Shown piece by piece: positions 61,901 through 64,000 of a stretch of 64,000 nt of DNA. Position 1 is the first letter of the stretch; the number at the start of each line of letters is the position of its first letter. Position numbers and translations under genes: made by a program. The notes under the pieces are model-generated. The model was given only the letters and a program-made list of their open reading frames with translations. It ran no database searches and was not told the origin of the DNA. The stretch spans positions 310,001 through 374,000 of the forward strand of contig NC_073642.1 in NCBI RefSeq assembly GCF_029407905.1, in the 5' to 3' direction. The DNA comes from Bubalus kerabau. Taxonomy: Eukaryota; Chordata; Mammalia; Artiodactyla; Bovidae.

Positions 61901-61980
61901 GCCCCTACGTTGCGTGTGTAGCTACACACACAGAGGTGTCTCGATAGGAGCCAAGAATGTTCCTGAGAGAGGAGGTTCAC
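52918..61980 (+). repeat. Second tandem family, copy 2 left of the LTR, with a regular 1.23-kb dimer higher-order repeat
   Basis: The landmark CCTCAGCTC lies near 52995, 53677, 54358, 55017, 55548, 56080, 56774, 57309, 58006, 58540, 59235, 59769, 60466, 61001 and 61697. The first three intervals are 659-682 bp and GC-rich, close to a plain ~0.68-kb monomer. From 56080 on, the spacing alternates strictly 694-697 and 534-535 bp, a dimeric higher-order repeat of ~1.23 kb. Long monomers carry the AAGGAATGGGTTAGCTTCTC segment that short monomers lack. Copy 1 (8017-10821) lacks two of the GC-rich monomers and four of the dimers. The size of the early monomers suits bovine satellite 1.723, but this is unverified. 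Confidence 0.88.
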
Positions 61981-63279
61981 TGTTGGGGGCCAGAGTGAGG
62001 CACTCCGCCCATGGCAAAGGTCATGAGGAAGGAGGCTCGACATACGCAAACGCGGGATCGAGCCTCAGGAGTCCCCCTGGAAATCCTCGAGCATCTACCC
62101 CCATCACCAGAGCCTGCCTACCTTACTATTTTGTGCTCTCACCTACACCTCTGACTTTACGGGGGGCTGTCCCCCACCACCTCTTTCGGAGAAGGAGTTA
62201 ACCTAGAGCTCCAGTTGATAAAAACCCCTGGGTGCGACAAGAGTGTTTTAACCTACAAACTCCTCTGAAGGTTCTCTAGCCTGCCTGACAGGCTTGTCCG
62301 GCCACATGTGATTGCTCACAGCCTCCCAACCATGAGAGGCACGAGATGCTTTAAACCTTCTAAAAACAGGTTCCTTAGAAAAGTATTAGTATAAGTATAA
62401 TGGGCTGATTAGAAATCATATTGGTGAAGGGTTTTTCATTTGTTGAGCTGATGTTTACTGCTAAGTCTCCACATCCCCTGCCCTTATACACATTAATGAA
62501 TATATAGAAGAAATAAGTATTAACCTTTGATATAAATCACGTTAGACCTTAGGCTAAGTAAATTCTTTCCTTAACTAAAACCCACTACACCCTCACCCTA
62601 TAGGAATGTAACTTTATTTGGGTGGCGTCTGTTTTAAGAATAATCACCCCTGGAGAAATAAGTGTCCTGGTTGACTGACCGCTGTCACAAGGAGAGGGTC
62701 GTAAATTGTCAGCAGGCCCCCCGGCCAGAAGATGATGTAACACCCCTAAGACCTCTGTATACTTTGGTATGAAGCACCTGACTTTGATAAAAGTCAGGAC
62801 TGCTGACCCCACGTGACTTTTGCATAACATCTCAGTGTATAAAAGTAGACCATGGAAAATAAAGAATTGGGATCAGTTTCTCGAAATACTGGTCTCCCCA
62901 TGTCTCTCTCTCTCTCTCTCTCACTCTGGTTGAGTCTCCATCTGGAGCGCGGAACCCACCAAGCTTACTAATTTTGCCTGGGCTTCTAAGATCCGACCAG
63001 GGAGGCCTCAGTGTCTCCTCTCCTTCGGGAGAACGGAAGGACGCCTGCGGCCTACGTAAGTGGTGCAAGCTTCTTGTCTTGAAGTTTTATTGGTCCCCCG
63101 CATAAACCAAGCTACTCAGCCTCTTTTCTCCACTGAATTTTCCTACTGAGCTATCCTCATTTTATTACTCTTTATATCCTTAATTAACGTTTAATTAAGC
63201 AGTTGTTCCCTGACCCTCGCCTACGCCGTCTCTGCTTCGAATACCCTGGATCAGCTGGGGCTGGACCCCGGCAGTTCAC
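61975..63279 (+). mobile_element. Solo LTR (class II/ERVK-like), copy 2, with 6-bp target-site duplication
   Basis: The LTR is 61981-63273 (1,293 bp), flanked by GTTCAC at 61975-61980 and 63274-63279. It is at the same position within the monomer as 10822-12115 and has the same ends. Small differences are a missing 11 bp near 62383, about four extra bases near 62560 and a CT run about 6 bp longer (about 62903-62922). The TATA box is at 62838-62844 and AATAAA at 62858-62863. Shared site and duplication show one insertion later copied with its host repeat, not two insertions. Confidence 0.88.
62838..62863 (+). promoter_or_regulatory. LTR TATA box and AATAAA signal, copy 2
   Basis: TATAAAA (62838-62844) and AATAAA (62858-62863) have the same ~20-bp spacing as in copy 1. 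Confidence 0.65.
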
Positions 63280-64000
63280 TAGAGATCTCCTACAGAGCAT
63301 AGACCTGTCCATTTGGTTTTGCCTTCCCCTGTGAGTTGGGTCCCCGAGGTCCGCCCCAACTCCGGGGAAACAGCCCCTGAGAAAAGATCTCCAGGAACTG
63401 CTTTCCGCCCAGGCTGGGAAATGCTGTTCACAGGAAGTAAGGCAAACGAGCCTCCTGAAGGGAAATAGAGGCCTTACTGTCCCTGGAGGAGCAGGCTGCC
63501 AGAGTGTGTGACACCTGACTAGTGCCTTACTGGCCTCAGCTCCGCTATTGCATGTTCATCTGAACTTGAACCCAGGCCTACTTGGAGAAGTGTTTGTGTG
63601 CCGATTTCCAGAAACTGCGAAGGGCTACAGCAATGATAACTCTCTCAGTGGTAAGGGAGAGCATTGTGTGGATTCTCAATTTGTTGTTTGAACGACAGCG
63701 TCAAAGCTGCACAGAGAGAATCAGGTCTCTGTGTCTCTATGTTGGCTATGCAGCTTCCCACACAGAGATGTCCCCGTTGGAGCCAAGAACAGTCCCCATA
63801 GACTGAGGTTCACTAGAGCACTCCTAGAGAGCAAAGACTTATCCATGCGGTTTTCCCTTCCCCTGTGCGTGTGGGTCTCCGGGATCGGCCCCTGCTCCTT
63901 GGAAACAGCCTCTGAGAAAAGATCTCCAAGAACCTCTTATCACCCAGGCTGGGAAGCGGAGTTCGCAGGAGGTGGGATAAGCAAGCTTCCTTCGGCAAGA
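63274..64000 (+). repeat. Second tandem family, copy 2 right of the LTR, cut by the window end
   Basis: Landmark near 63533. It corresponds to 12116-12841 and is nearly identical. The array is expected to continue past the window edge, as it does to 14601 in copy 1. Confidence 0.85.

Overview
This window is repetitive, centromeric or pericentromeric-type DNA from a bovid ruminant, most likely cattle or a close relative. Three signals point there. The dominant tandem repeat has a 1.40-kb unit built on a 31-bp sub-repeat with CTCGAG and degenerate EcoRI landmarks, as described for the bovine 1.715 (satellite I) family. The interspersed repeats are ruminant types: a BOV-A2 dimer SINE, a BovB 3' end and an 8.2-kb L1-BT-type LINE. 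The LTRs resemble ruminant class II ERV LTRs. I find no intact cellular protein gene, no tRNA or rRNA gene and no CRISPR array. Nearly all long open frames are by-products of GC-rich satellite or of minisatellite. Family names are from memory, not from a search.

Layout. 1-2666: 1.4-kb satellite. 2667-8016: a composite module made of a GC-rich element (a), a 3.4-kb AT-richer spacer with a BovB fragment and a BOV-A2 SINE, then a diverged second GC-rich element (b). 8017-14601: a second tandem family with alternating ~692-bp and ~533-bp monomers, interrupted by a 1,294-bp solo LTR (10822-12115). 14602-31447: twelve 1.4-kb satellite monomers. 31448-39616: a nearly complete but dead L1. 39617-47734: about 5.8 more satellite monomers. 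47735-52917: second copy of the composite module. 52918-64000: second copy of the 692/533 array, with the same LTR at the same site (61981-63273); the window ends inside it.

The main result is that positions 1 to about 12,840 recur, in order and orientation, at 43,668-64,000. The window therefore shows more than one full period of a ~51-kb composite repeat. The second copy is about 7.49 kb longer. By eye, almost all of that is whole repeat units: +1,401 bp (one satellite monomer), +1,337 bp (two monomers of the second family), +4,923 bp (four 1.23-kb dimers), -122 bp (one minisatellite unit) and -40 bp (a simple deletion beside the SINE). Unequal exchange in register explains the multi-unit differences. 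Two class-specific switch points can be narrowed to short intervals.

The only hint of gene-derived material is the GC-rich element (four copies). On the minus strand it carries an AATAAA signal, and copies a and b conserve a splice-donor-like GTAAGG after a similar short reading frame. I do not recognise the source gene.
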